Assembly (NCBI RefSeq): GCF_027941915.1
Contig: NZ_CP116009.1
Coordinates: 1,860,001 to 1,924,000, forward strand
Origin: Ramlibacter tataouinensis
Lineage (GTDB): Bacteria; Pseudomonadota; Gammaproteobacteria; Burkholderiales; Burkholderiaceae_C
Direction of reading: 5' to 3'
Length of the DNA stretch: 64,000 nucleotides
Positions 6,708 through 15,944 of this stretch are shown piece after piece. A program made the position numbers and the translations under genes. The notes below the pieces were generated by a model. The model was not told the origin of the DNA. It searched no databases and saw only the letters and a program-made list of their open reading frames with translations. Within the stretch, counting starts at the first letter, position 1. Each line of letters begins with the position of its first letter.

Positions 6708-8699
6708 ATGAAGTTCCGGCCGATTCTGACATCCCTGCTGCTGGCGATGGCCGGCGCCGCCTTGGCACAAACCCCCGGCGACGACACCGTGCTGGAGATG
6801 GCGCAGGCCTGGCGCAAGGGCGACAAGGTCCGGCTCGCCCAGCTGCTGCCGCAGGTGCGCGGCCATGCGCTGGAGCCGTGGGCCGCCTACTGGGAGCTGC
6901 GCGCACGCCTGGACACCGCCACGCCGGCCGAGGTGCAGGACTTCCTCGTTCGCTACGCCGGCACCTACCAGGAAGACCGCCTGCGCAACGACTGGCTGCG
7001 GCTGCTGGGCGAGCGGCGCGACTGGGCCAGCTTCGCCGACCTGCACGCGCACTACCGGATGCAGGACGACCCGCAGGTCAAGTGCTATGCCCTGCTGGTG
7101 CAGCACCTGAGCGAAGGCCCCGCCGCGCCGGCCACCCTGGGCGACGAGGTGCGGCGCCTCTGGTTCGCCCAGCGCAACGACGATGACGCCTGCAGCCACG
7201 CGGCCAGCCGCCTGATGGGCGAGGCCGGCGGGCGCAACCGGCTGGTGCAGGCCGATGCCTGGCGCAAGGCGCGGCTGGCGATCGAGGCCAATCGCCCCCG
7301 CGCGGCGGCCGCCGCGGTGGAGATGGTCGCACCCGAGGCCTTGCCGCTGCTGGCGCAGATCGAGGCCAGCCCGACCAGGTTCCTGGCCGCCCGGGTGAGC
7401 GCCGCGTCGCGCGTGCGCAAGGAGCTGATCGGGCTGGCCCTGCTCAAGCTGGCCACCGGCGACATCGACAACGCCGCGCGCCTGCTGGAGGACAAGTGGG
7501 GGCCCCAGATCTCGCCCGAAGAGCGCAACTGGATCTGGGGCACGATCGCCAAGCAGTCGGCCCAGCGCCAGTCGCCCGATGCGCTCGGCTACTACGCGCG
7601 CGTCTCGCGCGACAGCGACCTGAGCGACGACATGCTGGCCTGGAAGGCGCGCGCCGCGCTGCGCGCCGGCAACCGCCCGCTGTGGGACAGCGTGCGGACC
7701 GCCATCGACGCCATGAGCGATGCGGCGCAGCAGGATCCGGCCTGGCAGTACTGGAAGGCGCGCGCCCTGCTGGCGTCGGGCCGCGAGGCGCAGCGCGCCC
7801 AGGCCGCCCGGATGCTGGAGGCGCTGGCTTCCCCGCGCGGCTTCTATGAGCAGCTGGCGCTGGAGGAGCTGGGACGCCCGGTGACGGTGCCCGCGCCGCC
7901 GGCGCCGCTGACACCCGAAGAGCGCGAGGCGGCGCGGCTGAATCCCGCGCTCAACCGGGCGCTGTACGCCATCCTGATCGGGCTGCGCCCCGAGGGCAAC
8001 CGCGAATGGGTCTATGCCACCGCGCTCGCCAGGCCCGGCGGCATGGGCGAGCGCGAGCTGCTGGCGGCCGCCCAGATGGCGTGCGAGCGCGAAGTCTGGG
8101 ACCGCTGCATCAACACCAGCGAGCGCACCCGCGAGGCCTTCGACGCCCAGCAGCGCTTCCCGATGCCGCACCGCGACGCGGTGGTGCGCCGCAGCCAGGC
8201 GATCGGGCTCGATCCGGCCTACGTCTATGGCCTGATCCGCCAGGAAAGCCGCTTCATCATGGACGCCCGCTCGCACGTCGGCGCCAGCGGCCTGATGCAG
8301 GTGATGCCGGCGACGGCGCGCTGGACCGCGCGCAAGATCGGGCTGAACGGGTTCCGGCCGGAGCAGCTCACCGACCGCGAGACCAACATCACCATCGGCA
8401 CCGCCTACCTGAAGCTGGCACTGGACGACCTGGACGGCTCCATGCCGCTGGCTGCCGCCGCCTACAACGCCGGCCCGCGCCGGCCGCGCGCCTGGCGCAA
8501 CGGCCCGGTCATGGAAGCCGCCGCCTGGGCCGAGGGCATCCCGTTCGGCGAGACGCGCGACTACGTCAAGAAGGTGCTGGCCAACACCACGCTGTACGCC
8601 GCCATCCTGACCGGCCAGCCGCAATCGCTGAAGGCCCGCCTGGGGCTGGTCGGCCCGCGCGACGCCGCGCTCCCCGAGCCCATGCCCGACCTCCCCTGA
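6708..8699 (+). CDS. slt: soluble lytic murein transglycosylase
   Basis: A 663-residue periplasmic enzyme cleaving the MurNAc-GlcNAc bond to give 1,6-anhydromuropeptides. Residues 1-20 are a signal peptide ending ALA-Q. Residues about 30-480 are the all-helical superhelical domain; the C-terminal SLT domain has the catalytic Glu at about residue 513 in LIRQESRF, then GASGLMQVMPATA and AAYNAGP. Length is close to E. coli Slt70. AnmK, which recycles the anhydroMurNAc product, is also in this window. The start ATG is nine bases from the divergent fau start. Confidence 0.93.
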   Translation: MKFRPILTSLLLAMAGAALAQTPGDDTVLEMAQAWRKGDKVRLAQLLPQVRGHALEPWAAYWELRARLDTATPAEVQDFLVRYAGTYQEDRLRNDWLRLLGERRDWASFADLHAHYRMQDDPQVKCYALLVQHLSEGPAAPATLGDEVRRLWFAQRNDDDACSHAASRLMGEAGGRNRLVQADAWRKARLAIEANRPRAAAAAVEMVAPEALPLLAQIEASPTRFLAARVSAASRVRKELIGLALLKLATGDIDNAARLLEDKWGPQISPEERNWIWGTIAKQSAQRQSPDALGYYARVSRDSDLSDDMLAWKARAALRAGNRPLWDSVRTAIDAMSDAAQQDPAWQYWKARALLASGREAQRAQAARMLEALASPRGFYEQLALEELGRPVTVPAPPAPLTPEEREAARLNPALNRALYAILIGLRPEGNREWVYATALARPGGMGERELLAAAQMACEREVWDRCINTSERTREAFDAQQRFPMPHRDAVVRRSQAIGLDPAYVYGLIRQESRFIMDARSHVGASGLMQVMPATARWTARKIGLNGFRPEQLTDRETNITIGTAYLKLALDDLDGSMPLAAAAYNAGPRRPRAWRNGPVMEAAAWAEGIPFGETRDYVKKVLANTTLYAAILTGQPQSLKARLGLVGPRDAALPEPMPDLP

Positions 8700-8710
8700 A
8701 AGTGATCTCC

Positions 8711-8760
8711 CACCCCCGAAGCGCCTTCGGCGCCTCCCCCTCGAGGGGGCGCCACCAGCG
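8711..8760. repeat. palindromic intergenic repeat after slt
   Basis: Two adjacent hairpins follow slt: GCGCC-TTC-GGCGC (8721-8733) and the perfect 14-mer CCCCCTCGAGGGGG (8736-8749), within a phrase (CCCCCGAAGCGCCTTCGGCGC) that recurs in Comamonadaceae intergenic DNA as I recall it. It may also stop slt transcription. It is REP-like; copy number elsewhere cannot be checked here. Confidence 0.6.
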
Positions 8761-8849
8761 GCCCGGCGAAGCCGGTTCCGCGGTCGCACTGGCATGGACC
8801 TACGCTTTCGGGGGCCACGTGGGGCCAATGACCGCCCGGGAGAGCTGAC

Positions 8850-9377
8850 GTGGACGCGTGGAACCGGGTCCTTGCCACTGTGGCGGACGAGTTCTCGGAC
8901 CTGCCGGACGTCGAGACCTTCACGCGGGTGGCGGTGCGGCTGGTGCTGGCGGCGCTGCTGGGCGCGCTGGTGGGGCTGGAGCGGGAACTGGCCGGCAAGC
9001 CGGCCGGCTTGCGCACCCACATGCTGGTGGCGCTGGGCGCGGCGCTGTTCGTGCTGATCCCGCTGCAGGGCGGCATGGACACGGACGGCATCAGCCGCGT
9101 GATCCAGGGTTTGCTGGCCGGCGTCGGCTTCTTGTGCGCCGGCGCCATCCTCAAGGGCGACACCGAGGACGAAGTGCAGGGCCTGACCACCGCCGCCAGC
9201 CTGTGGATGACCTCGGCCATCGGCATGGGCGTCGGCCTGGGCCGCGACACCACGGCCGCCCTCGCCACCGTGCTGGTGCTGGCCATCCTGCGGCTGGAAG
9301 GCCCGCTGCGGCGCTGGATCGAGGCGCGCCGCATCCGCCGGGTCGTGGTCCGGCCGGACGACGCCGCCGGCCCCTGA
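8850..9377 (+). CDS. MgtC/SapB family membrane protein
   Basis: A 175-residue inner-membrane protein with about four or five helices and the family signature GALVGLERELAGKPAGLRTHMLVALGAALF (given in part) followed by VIQGLLAGVGFLCAGAILK. The family modulates growth at low magnesium and the F-ATPase in some pathogens; most environmental members have no known role. The start is GTG at 8850, preceded by GGGAGAG. It lacks the long C-terminal ACT-like extension of Salmonella MgtC, so it is the short SapB-like form. Confidence 0.85.
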   Translation: MDAWNRVLATVADEFSDLPDVETFTRVAVRLVLAALLGALVGLERELAGKPAGLRTHMLVALGAALFVLIPLQGGMDTDGISRVIQGLLAGVGFLCAGAILKGDTEDEVQGLTTAASLWMTSAIGMGVGLGRDTTAALATVLVLAILRLEGPLRRWIEARRIRRVVVRPDDAAGP

Positions 9378-9469
9378 CCCGCCCGACCGCATCAATGGTG
9401 CGGGCTTTCGGCATCAATGCCGGCGCGGGCCGGCGCTAGCATCCGCGGCACATCGGTTCCGGAGGCCCC

Positions 9470-10153
9470 ATGCTCAAGCTCTACATCGGCAGCAAGAACT
9501 ACTCGTCCTGGTCCATGCGGCCCTGGGTGCTGATGCGCCAGGCCGGCATCCCGTTCGAGGAGGTGAAGCTGCGCTTCGACTCGTTCGCCGCCGACTCGCA
9601 GTTCAAGCGCTCGCTCGCCGAGGTCAGCCCCGCCGGCAAGGTGCCGGTGCTGGTGGACGGGAACCTGACGGTGTGGGACAGCCTGGCCATCGCCGAATAC
9701 CTGGCCGAGAAGTTCCCCGACAAGGCGCTGTGGCCGCGCGACCTGCAGGCACGCGCCCGCGCGCGCAGCGTCTGCGCCGAGATGCACTCGGGCTTCGCCG
9801 CCCTGCGCGGCCTGTGCCCGATGAACATCGAAGCCTCGCTGCCGGACGTCGGCCCGCTCGGCTACCGCGACAAGCCGGCGGTGCGCGCCGACGTCGATCG
9901 CATCGTGGCCATGTGGACCGAACTGCTGCAGCAGTCCGGCGGGCCGCTGCTGTTCGGCGACTTCAGCATCGCCGACGCGTTCTACGCACCGATCTGCATG
10001 CGCTTCCGGACCTATGGCATGCCCGTGCCGCCCGCCATCGCCGGCTACATGGATCGGCTCGGCGCCCAGCCCGGGGTGAAGGCCTGGATCGACGGCGCGC
10101 TGGCGGAGCAGGACTTCCGCGAGTTCGAGGAACCGTACCGGCTCTCGCGCTGA
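9470..10153 (+). CDS. glutathione S-transferase family protein
   Basis: A 227-residue cytoplasmic protein. Residues 1-80 are the thioredoxin-like GST domain ([15 protein letters not shown] holds the candidate catalytic Ser/Tyr; KVPVLVDG has the cis-Pro; [11 protein letters not shown] binds glutathione). Residues 90-220 are the helical domain, with [13 protein letters not shown] as the conserved N-capping box. It resembles the YfcF/maleylacetoacetate-isomerase-like branch. Substrate unknown. A probable ribosome site, GGAGGC, lies just upstream. Confidence 0.88.
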   Translation: MLKLYIGSKNYSSWSMRPWVLMRQAGIPFEEVKLRFDSFAADSQFKRSLAEVSPAGKVPVLVDGNLTVWDSLAIAEYLAEKFPDKALWPRDLQARARARSVCAEMHSGFAALRGLCPMNIEASLPDVGPLGYRDKPAVRADVDRIVAMWTELLQQSGGPLLFGDFSIADAFYAPICMRFRTYGMPVPPAIAGYMDRLGAQPGVKAWIDGALAEQDFREFEEPYRLSR

Positions 10154-10220
10154 CGGCGCCCCCCGGCCTCGCGCGGCCCCACGACCCGGCGGGCCAACGG
10201 CCGCGTCTTACACTGGCCCC

Positions 10221-11447
10221 ATGCAGACGTACATGGTCGGTGGGGCGGTCCGCGATGCGCTGCTGGGACTGCCGGTGAACGACCACGACTGGGTGGTGGT
10301 CGGCGCCACCCCGCAGGAGATGGTGGCGGCCGGCTACCTGCCGGTCGGCCGCGATTTCCCGGTGTTCCTGCATCCCGAGACCCGCGAGGAGTACGCGCTT
10401 GCGCGCACCGAGCGCAAGACCGGCCGCGGCTACCACGGCTTCGCCTTCCATGCCGACCCCAGCGTCACGCTGGAAGACGACCTGGGCCGGCGCGACCTCA
10501 CGATCAACGCCATGGCGCGCGACGAGCAGGGGCGCCTGGTCGATCCCTACGGCGGCCGGATGGACCTGCAGGCGCGCGTGCTGCGCCATGTCACCGAAGC
10601 GTTCCGCGAAGACCCGGTGCGCATCCTGCGGGTGGCGCGCTTCGCGGCCCGCTTCAGCGACTTCGGCATCGCCCCGGAAACCCTGGAGCTGATGCGCGGC
10701 ATGGTCGCCGCCGGCGAAGCCGACGCGCTGGTGCCCGAGCGCGTCTGGCAGGAGCTGGCGCGCGGGCTGATGGAGCGCCGTCCCTCGCGGATGTTCGAGG
10801 TGCTGCGCGAGTGCGACGCGCTCGAGCGCCTGCTGCCGGAAGTCGATCGGCTGTGGGGCGTGCCGCAGCGTGCCGAATACCACCCGGAGGTCGATACCGG
10901 GGTGCACCTGTTGATGGTGCTGGACATGAGCGCGCGGCTGCAGGCCCGGTTGCCGGTGCGCTTCGCCTGCCTCACGCACGACCTGGGCAAGGGCACCACG
11001 CCGGCTTCGGTGCTGCCCCGGCACATCGGCCACGAGGAGCGCAGCGCCCGGCTGCTCAAGCAGCTGGCGCAGCGGCTGCGCGTGCCCACCGAGTGCAGCG
11101 AACTGGCCGACGTCGTCGCGCGCGAGCACGGCAACATCCACCGCAGCGGCGAATTCGGCCCGGCGGCGGTCGTGCGGCTGCTGGAGCGCTGCGACGCCTT
11201 CCGCAAGCCGCAGCGCTTCGCCGACGTGCTGCTGGCGTGCGAGTGCGATGCGCGCGGGCGGCTGGGGATGGAGGAAGACGCCTACCCGCAGCGCCCGCGC
11301 CTGTGGGGGGCGCTGCAGGCGGCCCAGGCGGTCGGCACCCGCGAGATCGCCGAGGCCGCGCAGGCACAGGGCGTCACCGGCCCGCAGGTCGGCGAGCGCA
11401 TCCACAAGGCACGGGTGCAGGCGGTGGAGGTTCATCTGTCCGCCTGA
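10221..11447 (+). CDS. cca: multifunctional CCA-adding tRNA nucleotidyltransferase
   Basis: A 408-residue class II enzyme that adds or repairs the 3' CCA of tRNA. The head has [11 protein letters not shown] and the metal-binding DHD (Asp21, Asp23), then [10 protein letters not shown] and [12 protein letters not shown]. The C-terminal HD phosphohydrolase domain is present ([11 protein letters not shown]), as in the E. coli 412-residue form with added phosphatase/phosphodiesterase activities. It stands alone, convergent with the ROK kinase. Confidence 0.93.
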   Translation: MQTYMVGGAVRDALLGLPVNDHDWVVVGATPQEMVAAGYLPVGRDFPVFLHPETREEYALARTERKTGRGYHGFAFHADPSVTLEDDLGRRDLTINAMARDEQGRLVDPYGGRMDLQARVLRHVTEAFREDPVRILRVARFAARFSDFGIAPETLELMRGMVAAGEADALVPERVWQELARGLMERRPSRMFEVLRECDALERLLPEVDRLWGVPQRAEYHPEVDTGVHLLMVLDMSARLQARLPVRFACLTHDLGKGTTPASVLPRHIGHEERSARLLKQLAQRLRVPTECSELADVVAREHGNIHRSGEFGPAAVVRLLERCDAFRKPQRFADVLLACECDARGRLGMEEDAYPQRPRLWGALQAAQAVGTREIAEAAQAQGVTGPQVGERIHKARVQAVEVHLSA

Positions 11448-11719
11448 CGGTCCGGCCCCGGTCATCCGGCCTTGCCGCGCGGCCGTCACCAAGGAGCCGA
11501 AGTGCACGGCCGCAAGCGGCCGGTCCTAGTGGTGGTGGCGCCTGTTCCTAGGACACCTGGCGCTGCAAACACCTCTTCGAACCCGCACGCTGGTTCACGC
11601 GGCGGGCGGTGACTGTCGGGGCTGATTTGTGGGGCGCCGCGAAATTTCTCCGGCCTGGGGCCGCGCGCCGCCATCCACGCCTGCGTGATGCCGGGCCGAG
11701 CCCGGAATGAAATGGAGCC
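11448..11719. other. 272-bp convergent intergenic region
   Basis: No credible gene is seen. GTCCTAG (11523-11529) and CTAGGAC (11548-11554) form a 7-bp inverted repeat that could end the cca transcript. Near the right end, ATGCCGGGCCGAGCCCGGAATGA (11682-11704, approximate) is a diverged copy of the inverted-repeat element found complete at 44373-44457. Confidence 0.5.
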
Positions 11720-12643
11720 TCAGTCCAGCAGGGCCAGCGCCGCGTAGTCGCCCACGCGCTCGCCCAGGCCGGCCGGCACCAGCTCGCAGCCGCTGGTCAG
11801 CGGCTTCAGGTGGCGGCCGACTTCGGCCTGCAGCCGCGGCAGCAGCAGTTCGCGGTTGTGGCAGAACACGCTGCCGCCGATGCTGATGCGCTGCAGGTCC
11901 AGCGCCGCCACCAGGTTGTAAAGCCCGCGCCCCATCAGCCGGCACAGCGTATCGACGGCCGCCAGCGCCGGCGCGTCGCCGTCCCGTGCGTGCTGCATCA
12001 GCGCGGCCGCCTCGAGGCCGAAGCGGCTTTTCAGGAAGGTGCCGCCGACCAGCGCCTCCAGGTCGCCGACGTTGCCGCAACCGCACAGGGCGCGGTCGTC
12101 GTCGCTGACGAACATGTGGCCCGCGTGGCCGGCGTTGCCGTGCTTGCCGCGCAGCACGCGCCCGCCCACGCACAGGCCGGTGCCGACGCCGGTGCTCCAG
12201 GTGACGTAGGCGCAGTCGTCCACGCCCTGCAGCGCGCCCCAGCGGCGCTCGGCCTCCAGCGCCGCAATGCCGTCGTTCTCCAGCCGCAGCCGGGCGAAGC
12301 GGCGCGCCAGCGGCGCCTCGAGCACGGCGGTCGTCCAGTCGTTGGGCAGTCCGCGCGCCGGCCCGGCCAGGCCGCCGCAGATGTTGGGCGCGGCGATCTC
12401 GATGCGACCGTCGACCAGCACGAACGGGCCGCAGGACGCGACGCCCGCGGCCTGCACCGCGTCCGGCGCCACGCCGGCTTCGGCGCAGGCCTCGTCGACC
12501 ATGCGCAAGACCTGGCGGGCCACCGCGTCGTTGGAGCCGGTCTTCGCGGTGGGCTCGCCGCGTTGCGCAATCAGTCCGAGGCCGCTGCCGTCGTTCAGGC
12601 TGACCGAGACCTTGGTGCCGCCGATGTCGATGCAGGCTCTCAT
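11720..12643 (-). CDS. ROK family sugar kinase
   Basis: A 307-residue ROK kinase. The ATP-binding DIGGTK is at residues 5-10, and the catalytic Asp lies in LENDGIAAL. The zinc region is GHAGHMFVSDDDRALCGCGNVGDLE: the family normally has CxCGxxGCxE, and here the third Cys is Asp, so zinc binding may be weakened. Expected activity is ATP phosphorylation of a hexose or N-acetylhexosamine; there is no adjacent sugar operon to say which. It has no N-terminal helix-turn-helix, so it is not a ROK repressor. DUF2905 lies directly upstream on the same strand. Confidence 0.85.
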   Translation of the reverse strand: MRACIDIGGTKVSVSLNDGSGLGLIAQRGEPTAKTGSNDAVARQVLRMVDEACAEAGVAPDAVQAAGVASCGPFVLVDGRIEIAAPNICGGLAGPARGLPNDWTTAVLEAPLARRFARLRLENDGIAALEAERRWGALQGVDDCAYVTWSTGVGTGLCVGGRVLRGKHGNAGHAGHMFVSDDDRALCGCGNVGDLEALVGGTFLKSRFGLEAAALMQHARDGDAPALAAVDTLCRLMGRGLYNLVAALDLQRISIGGSVFCHNRELLLPRLQAEVGRHLKPLTSGCELVPAGLGERVGDYAALALLD

Positions 12644-12647
12644 CGGC

Positions 12648-12842
12648 TCAGATCAACCGGGACAGCCCCGCCGCGATCATGCTGAGCAGGAGGGTCGACG
12701 CGAGCGGCACGTTCCACTCGCGCCCGAACAGCCTGAAGCGCAGGTCGCCGGGCAGCTTGCCGAAGCCCAGCCGCTGCAGCGCCGGCGTGAGCCAGCTGAT
12801 CAGCATCAGGGCGAGGAAGACGACGATGAACCAGCGGATCAT
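12648..12842 (-). CDS. DUF2905 small membrane protein
   Basis: A 64-residue inner-membrane protein with two helices (residues 3-20 and 46-61) separated by RLGFGKLPGDLRFRLFGREW, the DUF2905 core. Function unknown. The start ATG at 12842 gives the usual family length; a longer in-frame extension is not conserved-looking. It ends four bases before the ROK kinase start and follows the methyltransferase gene, suggesting one transcript. Confidence 0.85.
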   Translation of the reverse strand: MIRWFIVVFLALMLISWLTPALQRLGFGKLPGDLRFRLFGREWNVPLASTLLLSMIAAGLSRLI

Positions 12843-12882
12843 GAGGGCCAGTGTAGGCGCAGCTCCGGCGCTGCGGGCACGC

Positions 12883-13986
12883 TCACAGGCGGCTGGTGCG
12901 GTCGCCGCGCGCGAAGCCCAGCGCGTCCCAGAAAGCGCCGGGCGCCAGGCCGACCACCTTGAACAGCTCGCCCATCTCGTGCTCGTTGACCAGCTTCTGC
13001 ATCGCCGCGTGCTGGGCGGGACCGGCATCCGCCGCCAGCTCCAGCAGGCCGCAATTGAACAGGAAGTGCGCCTGCGAGGTGTAGCCCAGCACGGCCAGCC
13101 CCGCTTCCTGCGCCGCCAGCGCGATGCCGGTGAAATCCACGTGCGCCGTGATGTCCTTGCTGCCGACGTCGCCCAGCGGGTCGGCGTCGGCCAGGTGCCC
13201 GCGATGGCACATGAGCGTGCCCATGTGGCGCTGCGGGTGCCAGTACTCGCGCTCGGGAAAGCCGTAGTCGAGGAAGAAGGCCGCGCCCGCCTCGAGCCGG
13301 TCGGCCAGGGTGCGGATGAAGGCCTGCGCCTGCGGGTGGATCTCGGTCAGGTAGTCGTGCGCGCCCTCCACCTCGGCCGGCGGGCGCAATTCGGTCGGCC
13401 GGTCCTCGAAGCGAAAGCCCTCGCTGCCGCCGGCCACGCCCCGCTCGTGCCAGGCACCGCCGATGCGGTGCAGCAGCTTGACCGGCATCGCATCCAGCAC
13501 CTCGTTGCCGACCACCACGCCACGCAGGCGTTGCGGCAGTTCGGACACCCAGCGCACCTTGCCGGCATGGTCCTTCAGCCTCTGCTGCTGCCGCTCGCGC
13601 AGGCTGCCCGACAGGTCGACGATGGTGTAGCGCGCCAGCGCCGGACCGAGTGCCTCCAGCAGTTGCTCCGCCAGCGCGCCCGACCCCGCGCCGAACTCCC
13701 AGATTTCGTCCGTGCCGGACACCTGCAAGGCCTGGCCGACCTGCCGCGCCAGCGCGCGGCCGAACAGCGGCGTGAGTTCCGGCGCCGTCACGAAATCGCT
13801 GCCCGACGACGGCAGGGCGCCGAACTTGCGCGAGGCGTTGGCGTAGTAGCCCAGGCCGGGCGCATACAACGCCAGCGCCATGAAGCGGTCGAAGGGGAGC
13901 CAGCCGCCATCGCGCGCGATGGCCCGGGCGATCAGCGCAGCGAGTGCGCTCGTTACACTTGCCTCCTTGTCACTCATCAGTGACAT
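12883..13986 (-). CDS. COG1565 (NDUFAF7/MidA-like) SAM-dependent methyltransferase
   Basis: About 367 residues. An N-terminal helical cap (FDRFMALALYAPGLGYYA) and a class I methyltransferase core with IWEFGAGSGALAEQLL as the SAM-binding loop, GNEVLDAMPV, and FFLDYGFPEREYWHP near the end of the core; these are NDUFAF7/MidA marks. The mitochondrial homologue methylates an Arg of complex I subunit NDUFS2; the bacterial target is not established. The start is between ATG 13986 and ATG 13977, neither with a strong ribosome site. It is divergent from the pterin operon, a neighbourhood seen in other Burkholderiales. Confidence 0.85.
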   Translation of the reverse strand: MSLMSDKEASVTSALAALIARAIARDGGWLPFDRFMALALYAPGLGYYANASRKFGALPSSGSDFVTAPELTPLFGRALARQVGQALQVSGTDEIWEFGAGSGALAEQLLEALGPALARYTIVDLSGSLRERQQQRLKDHAGKVRWVSELPQRLRGVVVGNEVLDAMPVKLLHRIGGAWHERGVAGGSEGFRFEDRPTELRPPAEVEGAHDYLTEIHPQAQAFIRTLADRLEAGAAFFLDYGFPEREYWHPQRHMGTLMCHRGHLADADPLGDVGSKDITAHVDFTGIALAAQEAGLAVLGYTSQAHFLFNCGLLELAADAGPAQHAAMQKLVNEHEMGELFKVVGLAPGAFWDALGFARGDRTSRL

Positions 13987-14023
13987 TTTCGTTGGACGAT
14001 TGGCAGGAAGACCGAGGTAGGGG

Positions 14024-14773
14024 TTGGCTGCATCTGAGGAATCCGGCTTGGCTGCATCGAACGAGCTCATCCGATGGTTGCGCCTGTTGGCGCTGCCCGT
14101 GTGGGCCCGCGCGACCATTCTGCTCTTGGTGGTCATTGTCGTTCTTGGCGGCACCGCGCTTCTTTTCGGCAGCGCCCTGCGTCGCGACGCCGAGCAGGCC
14201 TCGTCGGCGATCGCGCTGCTGACCGTCTCGATGCCGGTGCTGCTGCTGGTTGTCGCCCTGGTCTTCGGACAGAACAGCGACAGTCGGCTGCGCCAGCTCA
14301 CGGCGGGGGTCCTGAGCCGGGATGTTCCACGGGCGATGCGGGAAAACCTCGGCGCCATGGGCGCGCAGGACCCGGAGGTTCGCCTGCGTGGCTGCTGCGC
14401 CGACTACACGCTGCGATTGTCCGGAACCGATCCCGCCGAGGCGCTGCGCTTCAGCCTCGAGCTGAACGTCTTCAAGGTCAACGTCTGCTTCTGGCTCGAT
14501 GGCGTTTCGCTACCGGGGAAGGCCGGCGTGGACAGCGCCGAGCTCGCCGCTTTCCGCCATGTGTTCCTGGGCGCTGTTGCAGAGGGATACCGGATGAACG
14601 AAGAGCCGGCCCACTATGCCGATTCGAACCATGGTATTGGTCTGATCTTCTTTCGGACCCTGGCCCCGGATTTCCTGTTGCACCCCGAGCAGCGCCTTTA
14701 TTTCGTTCAGGACCTGTCGTTCTTCGTGCGCGGCGTGGTCGAGGCACAGCGTCGCGCGAGGCTTGCCCGATGA
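14024..14773 (+). CDS. membrane protein of unknown function heading the pterin operon
   Basis: A 249-residue protein I do not recognise. Two strong membrane helices (about residues 25-50 and 62-84) are followed by a soluble domain of about 165 residues with GCCADYTLRLSGTDPAEALRFS and SLELNVFKVNVCFWLDG, predicted alpha/beta, which could face the cytoplasm. No enzyme motif is visible. The start is a TTG after AGGTAGGGG; another in-frame TTG is at 14048. Its stop overlaps the FolM-like start (ATGA), so it is coupled to the pterin genes. Third-position G/C bias looks weaker than in flanking genes, hinting at transfer. Confidence 0.7.
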   Translation: MAASEESGLAASNELIRWLRLLALPVWARATILLLVVIVVLGGTALLFGSALRRDAEQASSAIALLTVSMPVLLLVVALVFGQNSDSRLRQLTAGVLSRDVPRAMRENLGAMGAQDPEVRLRGCCADYTLRLSGTDPAEALRFSLELNVFKVNVCFWLDGVSLPGKAGVDSAELAAFRHVFLGAVAEGYRMNEEPAHYADSNHGIGLIFFRTLAPDFLLHPEQRLYFVQDLSFFVRGVVEAQRRARLAR

Positions 14774-15561
14774 CCCGGTGGACCATGATCACCGGTGGCT
14801 CCCGCCGCCTGGGGCGCGAGATCTGCATGGCCTTCGCACAACGGGGCTGGAACATCGTCTGCCACTACCGGGATTCGGCCGCGGAAGCGGGGGACGTGGT
14901 CGAACAGGCACGCACGCTCGGTGTGCAAGCCTTGGCCCTCCAGGGGTCGCTTGACAGCGAGGGCGATGCCGAGTCGCTGTTCCACCGGGCTTGCGCGGGC
15001 ATCGGCGAGGCGCCCTCCTGCATCGTCAACAACGCCTCGACCTTTCTTCCCGACGCCGCCACCGATTTCGTCGCGCAGTCGTTCCTGCGGCAGTTGCAGA
15101 CCAATCTCCTGGTGCCTCTGGTGCTGGGAAAGCTCCTTCATGCCAGCTGGTCGCAGGCATCTCACGCAAGCGGGGTGGCCAGCGTGGTCAACGTGCTCGA
15201 CCAGAAGGTCTACAACCTGAACCCGGACTACTACTCGTACACCCTCACCAAGCTGGCCCTGGAGCGGGCCACGATCCAGCAAGCCCAGGCCCTGGCCCCC
15301 ACGCTGCGCGTGAATTCGGTCGTTCCCGGGCTGATGTACCCGAGCGGCCCCCAGACCCTCGAGAACTTCCGGATGGCCGCCAGCGCGAACCTGCTGCGGC
15401 GCCCGGTCGAGCCGGCCCGGGTGGCGGAGGCCGTCTTCTTCATGGCTTCCAACGACGGCATCACCGGGACGAGCGTCTGCGTGGACAATGGCCAGCACCT
15501 CGTCCCCCTGCCACGCGACATCATGTTCGTCGTGGACGACCTGCTGCGAAAGAACGCATGA
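14770..15561 (+). CDS. folM: SDR-family pteridine reductase (FolM-like)
   Basis: A 263-residue short-chain dehydrogenase. TGGSRRLG (residues 8-15) binds the dinucleotide and its Arg suits NADPH; NNAS and the catalytic YxxxK in YSYTLTK are present. FolM reduces dihydromonapterin (and dihydrofolate) to the tetrahydro form. Assignment rests on the SDR fold plus direct coupling to two FolB genes; a generic SDR reductase is the alternative. It overlaps the upstream gene at ATGA and the next gene at ATGA. Confidence 0.75.
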   Translation: MTRWTMITGGSRRLGREICMAFAQRGWNIVCHYRDSAAEAGDVVEQARTLGVQALALQGSLDSEGDAESLFHRACAGIGEAPSCIVNNASTFLPDAATDFVAQSFLRQLQTNLLVPLVLGKLLHASWSQASHASGVASVVNVLDQKVYNLNPDYYSYTLTKLALERATIQQAQALAPTLRVNSVVPGLMYPSGPQTLENFRMAASANLLRRPVEPARVAEAVFFMASNDGITGTSVCVDNGQHLVPLPRDIMFVVDDLLRKNA

Positions 15562-15944
15562 ACCCCAGCGAACGGCTTCTGCACTGTCGTCGAATCTTCC
15601 TGCGCGGCCTGCAGGTCGAGGCGGTGATCGGCGTGCACGAGTTCGAGAAGGACCGGCCGCAGCGGGTACTCATCGACGTCGACCTGTACGTCTCCATGGC
15701 ATCGCCGGCCCGGGACTCGATCGAAGAGGTCGTCGACTACGACTTCGTTCGCGACCTCGTGCTGGAGCGGGTTGCGAGGGGCCCGATCGCACTCCAGGAG
15801 ACACTGTGCGATGACATCCTCCGGAGCGTGCTCGCGCATCCGGAGGTGGAAGCCGCCCGGGTCAGCACGCGCAAGCCGGACGTCTATCCGGATTGCGAGT
15901 CGGTCGGCGTGGAAGTGTTCCGGTTCAATCCGACAGCCAAATGA
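15558..15944 (+). CDS. folB: dihydroneopterin aldolase/epimerase, copy 1
   Basis: A 128-residue FolB/FolX-family protein. The active-site positions of E. coli FolB are kept: Glu in GVHEFEK, Tyr in VVDYDFVRD and Lys in STRKPDVYPD. It cleaves dihydroneopterin to hydroxymethyldihydropterin, or epimerises it if FolX-like. It differs strongly from the adjacent second copy and has weaker third-position G/C bias. Both ends overlap neighbours by four bases, so the four genes are tightly coupled. Confidence 0.85.
   Translation: MNPSERLLHCRRIFLRGLQVEAVIGVHEFEKDRPQRVLIDVDLYVSMASPARDSIEEVVDYDFVRDLVLERVARGPIALQETLCDDILRSVLAHPEVEAARVSTRKPDVYPDCESVGVEVFRFNPTAK

Noticed and set aside
6114-9395. A 1093-codon open frame on the minus strand
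   Set aside because: Only its last 194 codons (fau) are real; the rest is the antisense shadow of slt and the MgtC-like gene, kept open by high G+C.
11577-11590. A 14-base word (TCGAACCCGCACGC) also present at 62137-62150, considered as a possible attachment site
   Set aside because: A 14-base match is expected by chance several times in GC-rich DNA of this size, and no integrase or tRNA gene is near either copy.
11577-11600. tRNA T-arm-like sequence
   Set aside because: No acceptor, anticodon or D arms can be built around it.
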